DNA of 14,620 bases from contig SLRE01000244.1 in assembly GCA_007131125.1 (NCBI GenBank), positions 1 to 14,620 of the forward strand. Reading direction: 5' to 3'. The notes below the pieces were generated by a model that had not been told where the DNA came from, searched no databases, and saw only the letters and a program-made list of their open reading frames with translations. Of this stretch, positions 1 to 7,664 are shown piece after piece. How positions within the stretch are numbered: position 1 is the first letter of the stretch; the number at the start of each line of letters is the position of its first letter. A program made the position numbers and the translations under genes. Origin of the DNA: Bacteroidales bacterium. Lineage in GTDB: Bacteria; Bacteroidota; Bacteroidia; Bacteroidales; UBA7960.

Positions 1-126
1 AAATAAACCCGGTTGAATCCATTTTGTTTATGTGCTCAGGGTTTAATTTTTTCGGGGGTGTTATAAATTAATTGATAAAAAAACCTGGGGCGTATTGATA
101 CTTTCTCAAGGTTAACATAATTGATC

Positions 127-149
127 AACCCAAAGGGTTTGTTTTTTTT
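127..149 (+). terminator. possible weak intrinsic terminator upstream of treS
   Basis: AACCC (127-131) and GGGTT (135-139) form a 5-bp stem with an AAA loop, followed by a T-rich tail (TGTTTTTTTT, 140-149). The layout resembles a Rho-independent terminator for a gene lying left of the window, but the stem is short and only three pairs are G-C, so it would be weak. The T-run also overlaps the region where a -33 box for the treS promoter would lie. Confidence 0.3.
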
Positions 150-164
150 GTAACCATGAATTTA

Positions 165-172
165 TAAATTTG
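165..172 (+). promoter_or_regulatory. possible Bacteroidota -7 element for treS
   Basis: TAAATTTG matches the Bacteroidota primary-sigma -7 consensus TAnnTTTG, 66 bases before the treS start codon. The upstream TTG or TTTG candidates sit at 148-150 (14-base spacing) and 138-141 (23-base spacing), neither at the usual spacing of about 19-21. The match is therefore only partly convincing. AT-rich sequence yields such matches by chance. Confidence 0.35.
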
Positions 173-184
173 CCATAGTTTTTT

Positions 185-212
185 AAGTTGCCAAACATGT
201 GACCGGCAATTT
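185..212 (+). repeat. leader inverted repeat before treS
   Basis: AAGTTGCC (185-192) can pair with GGCAATTT (205-212) as an 8-bp stem with one G-U pair and a 12-base loop that contains ACATGT. It ends 26 bases before the treS ATG and would lie in the 5' untranslated leader if the TAAATTTG element is used. It is followed by TGTTTTAG, so it could act as a weak attenuator or affect mRNA stability. Its function is unknown and the stem may be a chance event. Confidence 0.3.
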
Positions 213-238
213 TGTTTTAGTTAGGACATAACACTTTT

Positions 239-3200
239 ATGAAGAACAACGAGAAGGTTCTGGGAAAAAACCCATTGTGGTATAAAGATGCAATTATTTA
301 CCAGCTGCACGTGCGTTCATTTCACGACAGCAACGGGGATGGCATCGGAGATTTCAGAGGACTTATCAGGAAACTGGATTATATCCAGAGCCTTGGTGTG
401 AACACCATCTGGCTGTTGCCCTTTTATCCCTCTCCTTTGAAGGATGGGGGTTATGATATTGCCGATTTTACCGGTATTCATCCTTCCTATGGTACCCTGG
501 CCGACTTCAGACGTTTTGTTAAAGAAGCCCACAACAGGGGGTTGCGCATCATCACCGAGCTGGTTTTGAACCACACCTCCACGGCGCATAAATGGTTTCA
601 GCGTGCCCGAAAGGCCAAACCTGGCAGTGTTTACCGCGACTTTTATGTGTGGAGCAATGATCCTGAAAAATATAAGGATGCCCGCATCATTTTCCAGGAC
701 TTTGAAGTTTCCAACTGGACCTTTGATCATGTGGCCGGAGCTTATTACTGGCACCGGTTTTATTCCCATCAGCCCGACCTGAACTTTGAAAACCCAAGGG
801 TGCAAAAGGAGATTTTTAAGGTACTTGATTTTTGGTTTGATATCGGTGTGGATGGTTTTCGCCTGGATGCCGTACCTTACCTTTATGAGGCCGAAGGCAC
901 CAACTGTGAAAACCTGCCTGAAACACACGAGTATTTAAAGAAACTGCGCAAATACGTTGACGAAAAGTATGAGGACCGTTTGTTGCTGGCCGAGGCCAAC
1001 CAATGGCCCAATGATGCCTGCGACTATTTTGGCAATGGAGATGAATGCCATATGGCATTCCATTTCCCTCTCATGCCCCGCCTTTATATGGCTTTGAGAA
1101 TGGAAGACCGCTTCCCGGTTGTTGACATTCTTGAGCAAACCCCTGATATTCCTGATAACTGCCAGTGGGCCATTTTTTTGCGCAACCATGATGAGCTTAC
1201 CCTGGAAATGGTTTCGGACGAAGAGCGGGATTATATGTATCGCAGCTTTGCCAAAGATCCCCAAAAACGGGTAAATGTGGGTATCAGGCGCCGCCTTTTT
1301 CCATTGTTTGGTGGTGATCAGCGTACCATCGAATTATTAAACTTTCTGCTGTTTTCCCTTCCCGGTACCCCAATAGTTTATTACGGGGACGAGATTGGAA
1401 TGGGGGATAACTATTACCTGGGAGACCGTGACGGGGTGCGCACTCCCATGCAATGGTCGCCCGATAAAAATGCCGGCTTCTCAGAAGCCGATCCCCAGCG
1501 ATTGTTCTTGCCGGTGATCATTGACCACGACTACCATTATACTACGGTAAATGTAGAAAACCAGGAGCGAAACCCCTCTTCCTTTTTGTGGTGGAAGCGA
1601 AGGGTAATTGCCAAACGCAGTAAATACAAGGCTTTTGGAAGAGGCTCCATCAAGTTTATCAATACCAACAACCCCAAAATTCTTGCTTTTGTGCGGGAAT
1701 ACCAGGATGAAACAATTCTGGTAATGGTGAATCTGTCGCGATATTCACAGTATGTGGAGCTCGATCTTAGCGAATATGCTGGTGCCATACCCATGGAAAT
1801 GTTCAGCCGAAACGATTTTCCGGTGATATCTGAAGACCCTTATCCTTTTTCCATGCAATTCAAGAATTACTTTTGGTTTGAATTACGCAAGGCGGGAAAA
1901 GAGGAAACGCCAGAATTTCTGGAGAAGCAAAAGCCAGTTGTTACCAGTATTGAGGAATGGTCGAAAATGGATGCCGGCTTGAAGGACGCTATCAAGCAAA
2001 AGCTTTTCGGATTCGTTCTTCAGAATGAATGGTTCCAGGGCAATCCCCGCAAGCTCAGAAACGTAAATATCATTGATGTGATCCCCGTTTCCAGGAAGAA
2101 AAAATCTCCTTATCTTTTCCTGGTGCAACTCGACCTTATTGAGAGTACAAAAGACATTTATCTGATTCCGGTTTCCCTGGCATTCAACAACAAGGCGGAA
2201 GACCTGAAGTCCAAAATGTCGAATGTGGTAATTTCCCCGGTAGAAATCGATGGGGATGAGGGGGTGATTTATGACGGTGCTTATGATAAAACCGTTCAGG
2301 ACCAGCTTTTTTCCCTGGTACAGAAACGGGCCAAAATGAAGGGTTTTTCCGGAGAAATAGAAGGGAAGTCAGGCAGTTTGCTGCGAAAACTTTACCAGGA
2401 AAACGGAGTGCCCAAACCCCACGTTATCGAATCGCACAAAACCAATACTTCAATTGTATACAGCGATAAGTTTTTCCTGAAGATTTACCGCAGTCCGCAG
2501 GAAGGTGAAAACCCCGATGTGGAGATTATCAAAAACCTGATCCGTAATACCGGGTTTAGAAATGTTCCTCCTTACATGGGCCGTTTGGATTACCATAATC
2601 CCGAGCTTGACTCTACATCTCTTGCCTTGCTAACTGCGTCGATACCCAATGTGGGATCTGCATGGGAAATGACGGAAACCGCCATCGAAAGCTTTTTCGA
2701 CAAGGTATTGTCTGCCAAGGAAGAGGCCGTAAGAACCGATTATTCGATTGACGAAAACCTGGAAGAGGCCGTTGGCCCTTTCTTCCTTGAAATGGTGGAA
2801 CTGATGGGCAGGCGCACTGCCCAGTTGCACATGGCCTTGGCTTCCATCAAAGAAAACAAAGCTTTTGAACCCGAATCATTTTCCCTGCTTTATCAGAAAT
2901 CTTTATATCAGTCTTTCAGAACTTTTGTAAAGCGGTCTTTTTCCATGGCTAAAAACCAGGTCCAGGAAATTCCTCAAAACCAAAGAGCTTTGCTCGATGA
3001 AATCCTTTTCAGTGAAGAGATGTTTTTAAACTACATTCAGAAAACACTGGAAACCGAAAAGATACCCACCCTTAAAATCAGGGTGCATGGCAACTATAAG
3101 CTGGATAAAGTGCTTTTTACAGGAAAGGATTTCATGATATACAACTTTGAGGGAGAACTGGAGCAAACCCTGAGTGTTCGCAAATTGAAGTATACCTGCC

Positions 3201-3535
3201 TGAAAGATGTAGCTTCCATGCTCAGCTCTTTTCATTATGCAGTGCATGTCGGGTACTTTTTCAGAAAAGAATTTATTCCTGTTGATGACAATTACCTGAG
3301 ACCACTGCTGGAAAAATGGTATTCAAAAGTAGCCGACACTTTTATTAAATCCTATGTGGATTCAGTGGACATGGAAGGTCTTATCCCGGAAAAAAAGGAG
3401 CATTTTGACAGTTTACTGAACCTTTACATTTTTGAAAAGGCAGTGAAAGAAATAAGGTATTTCCTTGAATTTGAACCTTCATCCCTTTTAATCCCGCTGA
3501 AAGCCCTGGACAAAATCAGAAAAAGAATACCTTAA
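239..3535 (+). CDS. treS: trehalose synthase / maltokinase-like fusion protein (TreS-Mak)
   Basis: The N-terminal half (about residues 12-545) is a GH13 trehalose synthase, the cytoplasmic enzyme that interconverts maltose and trehalose by intramolecular transglucosylation. Visible motifs are ELVLNHTS (E107-S114), nucleophile D210 in GFRLDAVPYL, acid/base E252 in AEANQWP, and D318 in RNHDE. All catalytic residues are present. The C-terminal half (about 580-1098) aligns with maltokinase: a cap segment with LQNEWFQGNPRKLRNV, a kinase lysine in FLKIYR (K748), MGRRTAQLH (856-864) and a CLKDVASML segment (987-995). TreS-Mak fusions are known, and in other bacteria maltokinase feeds maltose-1-phosphate to GlgE. 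Here both expected catalytic aspartates are Asn: HGNYKLDK (N952) in place of HGDYHLGQ, and NFEGEL (N969) in place of DFEGEP. The kinase half is therefore probably inactive. The TreS assignment is strong; kinase activity is doubtful. The start gives the usual short leader before LWYKDAIIYQ. Confidence 0.93.
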   Translation: MKNNEKVLGKNPLWYKDAIIYQLHVRSFHDSNGDGIGDFRGLIRKLDYIQSLGVNTIWLLPFYPSPLKDGGYDIADFTGIHPSYGTLADFRRFVKEAHNRGLRIITELVLNHTSTAHKWFQRARKAKPGSVYRDFYVWSNDPEKYKDARIIFQDFEVSNWTFDHVAGAYYWHRFYSHQPDLNFENPRVQKEIFKVLDFWFDIGVDGFRLDAVPYLYEAEGTNCENLPETHEYLKKLRKYVDEKYEDRLLLAEANQWPNDACDYFGNGDECHMAFHFPLMPRLYMALRMEDRFPVVDILEQTPDIPDNCQWAIFLRNHDELTLEMVSDEERDYMYRSFAKDPQKRVNVGIRRRLFPLFGGDQRTIELLNFLLFSLPGTPIVYYGDEIGMGDNYYLGDRDGVRTPMQWSPDKNAGFSEADPQRLFLPVIIDHDYHYTTVNVENQERNPSSFLWWKRRVIAKRSKYKAFGRGSIKFINTNNPKILAFVREYQDETILVMVNLSRYSQYVELDLSEYAGAIPMEMFSRNDFPVISEDPYPFSMQFKNYFWFELRKAGKEETPEFLEKQKPVVTSIEEWSKMDAGLKDAIKQKLFGFVLQNEWFQGNPRKLRNVNIIDVIPVSRKKKSPYLFLVQLDLIESTKDIYLIPVSLAFNNKAEDLKSKMSNVVISPVEIDGDEGVIYDGAYDKTVQDQLFSLVQKRAKMKGFSGEIEGKSGSLLRKLYQENGVPKPHVIESHKTNTSIVYSDKFFLKIYRSPQEGENPDVEIIKNLIRNTGFRNVPPYMGRLDYHNPELDSTSLALLTASIPNVGSAWEMTETAIESFFDKVLSAKEEAVRTDYSIDENLEEAVGPFFLEMVELMGRRTAQLHMALASIKENKAFEPESFSLLYQKSLYQSFRTFVKRSFSMAKNQVQEIPQNQRALLDEILFSEEMFLNYIQKTLETEKIPTLKIRVHGNYKLDKVLFTGKDFMIYNFEGELEQTLSVRKLKYTCLKDVASMLSSFHYAVHVGYFFRKEFIPVDDNYLRPLLEKWYSKVADTFIKSYVDSVDMEGLIPEKKEHFDSLLNLYIFEKAVKEIRYFLEFEPSSLLIPLKALDKIRKRIP

Positions 3536-3569
3536 TTCATGCGGGTTTTTTATGGGCGTTTGTAAGTTG

Positions 3570-3582
3570 GGGTGCTGCACCC
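3570..3582. repeat. small inverted repeat in the treS-glgX gap
   Basis: GGGTG (3570-3574) and CACCC (3578-3582) form a G-C-rich 5-bp stem with a 3-base loop in the 105-base gap between the first two genes. It is followed by a mixed pyrimidine stretch rather than a T-run, so it is a poor intrinsic terminator. No TAnnTTTG promoter element was found in the rest of the gap. Whether treS-mak and glgX are co-transcribed cannot be settled from the sequence. Confidence 0.3.
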
Positions 3583-3640
3583 GGTCTTTCCTTGTGTGGA
3601 ACTTGTTTGTTGAAAAGAATCAATTTATTTATTAGAAAAA

Positions 3641-5782
3641 ATGAAAAAACCTGAAAACTGGCCCGGGAAACCTTATCCCCTTGGGTCAACCTTTGATGGA
3701 AACGGGGTGAACTTTGCCCTGTTTGCAGAAAATGCTACCGGAGTGGAGCTTTGCCTTTTTGATGAGCAGGGCAAAGAGACCCACCGTTTAAAAGTTACCG
3801 AAAGGACCCACAATAGCTGGCATATATACCTTCCCGGGCTAAAACCCGGACAGCAATACGGCTACCGGGTATACGGACCCTATGAGCCCGAAAACGGCCA
3901 CAGGTTCAACCCGAATAAACTTTGTATAGACCCTTATGCCAAAGCTTTAAGCGGAGTTGAAGTATGGGATGATGCTTTGTTTGGTTATAAGGTGGGTGAC
4001 CAGAAACAGGACCTTTCCTTTAGCGATGCCGACAGCGCACCTTTTGTGCCCAAAAGTGTGGTGATTGATGATGATTTTGACTGGGAGGGAGATACCTTGC
4101 TGAAAAAACCCCTGAACAAAACGGTAATTTATGAGGTGCATGTTAAGGGGTTTACCAAACGTTTTCCCGGAATTCCGGAAGAGCTTCGCGGTACATATGC
4201 CGGGTTGGCCCATCCTGAAACCATCAAATATCTTAAAGGATTGGGAGTTAATGCCGTTGAGCTGATGCCGGTCCACCATTTCATTCATGACCGTCACCTG
4301 GTGGAAAAAGACCTTTCCAATTACTGGGGGTACAACAGCATCAACTTTTTTGCCCCCCATCCTGAATATGCCTCTTCCTATTCCGCAAAAGGAGTGGACC
4401 AGATCCGCGAGTTCAAAAACATGGTGAAGGCCCTGCATAAAGAAGGGATTGAAGTGATACTTGATGTGGTATACAACCATACCGGTGAAGGCAGCCATAT
4501 GGGACCGACTCTGAGCTTCAGGGGCATTGACAATGCTTCCTATTACCGCCTGGTGGAAAACGATAAACGGTATTATATGGATTATACCGGCACCGGCAAT
4601 ACCCTGAATACGGTGCATCCCACCATTCTGCGGCTTATCATGGACAGCCTGCGATACTGGGTGAAAGAAATGCATATTGATGGTTTCCGGTTTGACCTGG
4701 CCCCGGCCCTTGCCCGCGAATTCAGCGATGTTGACAAATGGGGATCATTTTTTGATGTGCTGCATCAGGACCCGGTACTCTCGCAGGTAAAACTCATCGC
4801 CGAACCATGGGATATAGGGGAAAACGGATATCAGGTCGGCAACTTCCCGGCCGGCTGGCTGGAGTGGAACGCCCGTTACCGGGATGTGATGCGGGAGTTC
4901 TGGAGAGGAGAGGATGAAAAGCTGGGAGAATTTGCCAATCGCCTTACCGGCAGCTCCGACCTTTATTTTGATGACTGGAGGCGGCCGGTGGCCAGTATCA
5001 ACTTCATTACGGCCCATGACGGGTTTACCCTCAGGGATTTGGTTTCCTACAACAAGAAACACAATCACGCCAATGGAGAAAACAACAAAGACGGGGAATC
5101 CCACAACCGTTCATGGAATTGCGGTGTGGAAGGACCCACGGATGACCCCGGGGTGATTGCATTAAGAAACAAGCAGGTCAGAAATTTTCTGGCCACCCTT
5201 TTTCTTTCACAGGGAATACCCATGCTGGTGGCCGGTGATGAAATGGGCCGCACACAAAAGGGAAACAACAATGCCTATTGTCAGGACAATGAAATTTCCT
5301 GGCTGGATTGGCAGAACAAGGATGAATCCCTGGCAAAATTCACTTCCGCATTGATTCATCTGAGGCTCAGGCATCCGGTTTTCTGCCGCTACAAATGGTT
5401 TAAATATGAACCGGTAAACGGGAAAGGTGTTAAAGATATTGAGTGGTTTTTGCCTGAAGGGGATGTTATGACCGAAAAAAACTGGACATCCGATAATGCC
5501 AAATCCCTCGGGATTTTCCTTTCAGGAGAAGGCATTCACTCAAGAGACGAAAAAGGACGCAAAGTCAGGGATGACAACTTCTACCTGATGTTTAACGTGC
5601 ATGATGATAAGGTAGAATTTAAACTTCCCTCTGAAGAATGGGGAAGCCAATGGGCTACCCTGGTGGATACCCACCACGATTTTGCTTCCCTTGACGACGG
5701 CATGGTATTTCCCCCCGGACACAAAGTACTGGTGGAAGCAAGGTCGGTCATTCTTTTAAGAAGCAGGCTTCAGCACGATTAA
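3641..5782 (+). CDS. glgX: glycogen debranching enzyme GlgX/TreX (isoamylase type)
   Basis: A GH13 enzyme that hydrolyses alpha-1,6 branch points of glycogen or limit dextrins, releasing linear malto-oligosaccharides. An N-terminal CBM48-like beta-sandwich (about residues 8-110, opening PGKPYPLGSTFDGNGVNFAL) is followed by the catalytic barrel. Key motifs are DVVYNHTGEG (from D275), nucleophile D352 in GFRFDLA, acid/base E388 in AEPWDIG, and D460 in TAHDGFTLRDLV. The NGENNKDG and NRSWNCG segments are typical of GlgX/TreX. At 713 residues it is close to the TreX and GlgX size range. It lies 13 bases upstream of treZ, and treX-treY-treZ clusters are established in archaea and other bacteria. 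The likely job here is to supply linear substrate to TreY. It could serve general glycogen turnover as well; no other glycogen gene is in the window. Confidence 0.95.
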   Translation: MKKPENWPGKPYPLGSTFDGNGVNFALFAENATGVELCLFDEQGKETHRLKVTERTHNSWHIYLPGLKPGQQYGYRVYGPYEPENGHRFNPNKLCIDPYAKALSGVEVWDDALFGYKVGDQKQDLSFSDADSAPFVPKSVVIDDDFDWEGDTLLKKPLNKTVIYEVHVKGFTKRFPGIPEELRGTYAGLAHPETIKYLKGLGVNAVELMPVHHFIHDRHLVEKDLSNYWGYNSINFFAPHPEYASSYSAKGVDQIREFKNMVKALHKEGIEVILDVVYNHTGEGSHMGPTLSFRGIDNASYYRLVENDKRYYMDYTGTGNTLNTVHPTILRLIMDSLRYWVKEMHIDGFRFDLAPALAREFSDVDKWGSFFDVLHQDPVLSQVKLIAEPWDIGENGYQVGNFPAGWLEWNARYRDVMREFWRGEDEKLGEFANRLTGSSDLYFDDWRRPVASINFITAHDGFTLRDLVSYNKKHNHANGENNKDGESHNRSWNCGVEGPTDDPGVIALRNKQVRNFLATLFLSQGIPMLVAGDEMGRTQKGNNNAYCQDNEISWLDWQNKDESLAKFTSALIHLRLRHPVFCRYKWFKYEPVNGKGVKDIEWFLPEGDVMTEKNWTSDNAKSLGIFLSGEGIHSRDEKGRKVRDDNFYLMFNVHDDKVEFKLPSEEWGSQWATLVDTHHDFASLDDGMVFPPGHKVLVEARSVILLRSRLQHD

Positions 5783-5795
5783 GGACAAAAATGCT

Positions 5796-7652
5796 ATGTA
5801 CAGTATTTCATTGGATAAAAGAACCATTGGGTTGAACTTTGACCCTGACGGGAAAGCTTACATGCTTTTATGGGCGCCCCATGCCCGGGAAGTTGAAATT
5901 ATTGTAGGGGAAAACCGGCGTTACCCCCTGAAAAAAAAGGAAAGGGGCTACTGGCATGCTGCGCTTGACGGAATAAAGCCCGGTGACCTGTATTCGGTTT
6001 TGATAAACGGTAAAAACAGTTATCCCGACCCTGCCTCCCTGATGCAAACGCATGGAGTACATAAGGCCTCCCGGGCAGTGGACCTGTATGATATACGCAG
6101 GGACCACCAATGGAAAGGCGTTCCACCTGAAAAGCTTATTATTTATGAACTGCATGTGGGCACCTTTACTCCTTCAGGTACTTTTGATGCCATTAAGCGG
6201 AAATTGCCTTACCTGAAAGAACTCGGCATCAACGCCATAGAAATAATGCCTGTGGCGCAATTTTCGGGCAAACGCAACTGGGGATATGACGGGGTTTTAC
6301 CCTTTGCCGTTCAACATTCATACGGAGGTGCCGAAGGGCTGGCAGGGCTGGTTGAAGCCTGCCATAACCATGAAATTGCCGTTATTCTGGATGTGGTGTA
6401 TAACCATCTGGGACCCGAAGGAAATTACCTGGAAAAGTTCGGCCCCTACTTTACCGGGAAGTACAAAACCCCCTGGGGAAAAGCCATCAATTTTGACGAT
6501 GAATACAGTGATGAGGTAAGGCGGTTTTTTATTGAGAACGCACTGATGTGGTTCAGGGATTTCAACATTGACGGGCTCCGCCTGGATGCTGTACATGCCA
6601 TCAAGGATATGGGTCCAAAACACTTTCTCCGGGAGTTAAAAGAATACACGGCTTTGCTGAATGAACAAACCGGCAAAAACCACTTCCTGATTGGAGAATG
6701 CGACCTGAATGATGTGAAATACATCAACCCGCATGACCAATGCGGTTACGGGCTGGACAGTCAGTGGTGCGATGAGTTTCATCATGCCCTCCATGCCCTG
6801 GTTACGGGCGAGCGTAAAGGATATTATGCCGACTTTGGAGATCTGAACCTTTTGGTGAAATCATTTAACCAGGCATATGTTTTTGACGGAAATTATTCTG
6901 CCCACCGCAAAAAATATTTTGGTACCAAAACCAAAGGCCAGCCAGGTCACCGCTTCGTGGTATTTTCCCAGAACCATGACCAGGTTGGAAACAGAATGCT
7001 TGGAGAACGCCTGAGTCAGCTGTTAGATTTTGAAACATTGAAGCTGGCTGCAACCGCCATGTTCTTCAGTCCTTTTATCCCAATGCTTTTTATGGGCGAG
7101 GAGTATGCAGAAGAAAACCCTTTCCTGTATTTCATTCACCACGGGGACGAAAACCTTGTGGAAATGATTCGAAAAGGCAGGAAGAGGGAGTTCAGGGATT
7201 TTCATAAAAAAGGTTCGCCTCCCGACCCCCAGGCTGAAGAAACCTTTACCCGGTCAAAACTTAACTGGGATTTTGAAAACGATTCCCCGAAAAAGTCAAT
7301 GCTGGCTTTTTATAAAAAGCTTATCGAATTGCGAAAAAACCATCCGGCAATGACCGGATTAAAGCGGGAGAAATTCCAGGCAAACAGGGTGGACGGCCGT
7401 GATGGCATAAATCTTTTATTCCGGGATGAGCAAGGTCTTTTGACAGCCCTGCTGAATTTTTCCGAAAAACCCTTGGAAATATCCCTGCCCGAATTTGCTG
7501 GCAAAAATCCCGAAGTTTTGCTTAATACTGCATCCGTTCAGTGGAATGGAAAAGTAAGCGATAATCAGCCGTTGTTAAAAACCCTTGCAAATGGAGAAAT
7601 AAAGGCTGAATTGGCTCCCAGATCAGCATTGATTCTTTACGGCAAATCCTAA
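5796..7652 (+). CDS. treZ: malto-oligosyltrehalose trehalohydrolase (TreZ)
   Basis: A GH13 enzyme that cleaves the alpha-1,4 bond next to the terminal trehalosyl unit of maltooligosyltrehalose, freeing trehalose and a dextrin shortened by two glucose units. An N-terminal CBM48/early-set domain (about 1-100; LLWAPHAREVEI) precedes the barrel. Motifs seen: IIYELHVGTFTPSGTF, DVVYNHLGPEGNY (from D199), nucleophile D264 in GLRLDAVHAI, acid/base E301 in IGECDLND, and D395 in SQNHDQVGNR. The GTFTPSGTF and NHDQVGNR strings distinguish TreZ from GlgB, the closest alternative. At 618 residues it is slightly longer than typical TreZ. The start at 5796 is preferred: AAGGA overlaps the glgX stop at 5781-5785 with 10 bases of spacing, whereas the ATG at 5791 is out of frame. 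The gene sits between glgX and treY in one transcription unit. Confidence 0.95.
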   Translation: MYSISLDKRTIGLNFDPDGKAYMLLWAPHAREVEIIVGENRRYPLKKKERGYWHAALDGIKPGDLYSVLINGKNSYPDPASLMQTHGVHKASRAVDLYDIRRDHQWKGVPPEKLIIYELHVGTFTPSGTFDAIKRKLPYLKELGINAIEIMPVAQFSGKRNWGYDGVLPFAVQHSYGGAEGLAGLVEACHNHEIAVILDVVYNHLGPEGNYLEKFGPYFTGKYKTPWGKAINFDDEYSDEVRRFFIENALMWFRDFNIDGLRLDAVHAIKDMGPKHFLRELKEYTALLNEQTGKNHFLIGECDLNDVKYINPHDQCGYGLDSQWCDEFHHALHALVTGERKGYYADFGDLNLLVKSFNQAYVFDGNYSAHRKKYFGTKTKGQPGHRFVVFSQNHDQVGNRMLGERLSQLLDFETLKLAATAMFFSPFIPMLFMGEEYAEENPFLYFIHHGDENLVEMIRKGRKREFRDFHKKGSPPDPQAEETFTRSKLNWDFENDSPKKSMLAFYKKLIELRKNHPAMTGLKREKFQANRVDGRDGINLLFRDEQGLLTALLNFSEKPLEISLPEFAGKNPEVLLNTASVQWNGKVSDNQPLLKTLANGEIKAELAPRSALILYGKS

Positions 7653-7664
7653 AAAAACCGAAAA

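Larger units (their letters stand above)
1..238. other. AT-rich intergenic region upstream of treS
   Basis: Non-coding stretch before the first gene. All three + frames meet early stops; the longest runs open from the window edge only to a TAA at 69-71, which is too short to call the tail of an upstream gene. The region holds a small hairpin followed by a T-run (127-149), a TAnnTTTG element (165-172) and a hairpin in the presumed leader (185-212); these are listed separately. Nothing else recognisable was seen. Confidence 0.7.

Noticed and set aside
3..71. Short + frame open from the window edge, possible tail of an upstream gene
   Set aside because: Only 22 codons before TAA, A/T-driven composition and no recognisable motif; an open run this short is expected by chance.
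317..928. Antisense open frame of 203 codons opposite treS
   Set aside because: Fully embedded opposite the conserved TreS barrel; no domain or start signal of its own.
3947..4675. Antisense open frame of 242 codons opposite glgX
   Set aside because: It overlaps conserved GH13 motifs on the other strand and its translation is low-information, with no family features. Coding shadow.
5796..7652. Considered GlgB (glycogen branching enzyme) for the third gene
   Set aside because: CBM48 plus GH13 is shared with GlgB, but GTFTPSGTF, IGECDLND and SQNHDQVGNR, and the adjacency to treY, fit TreZ.
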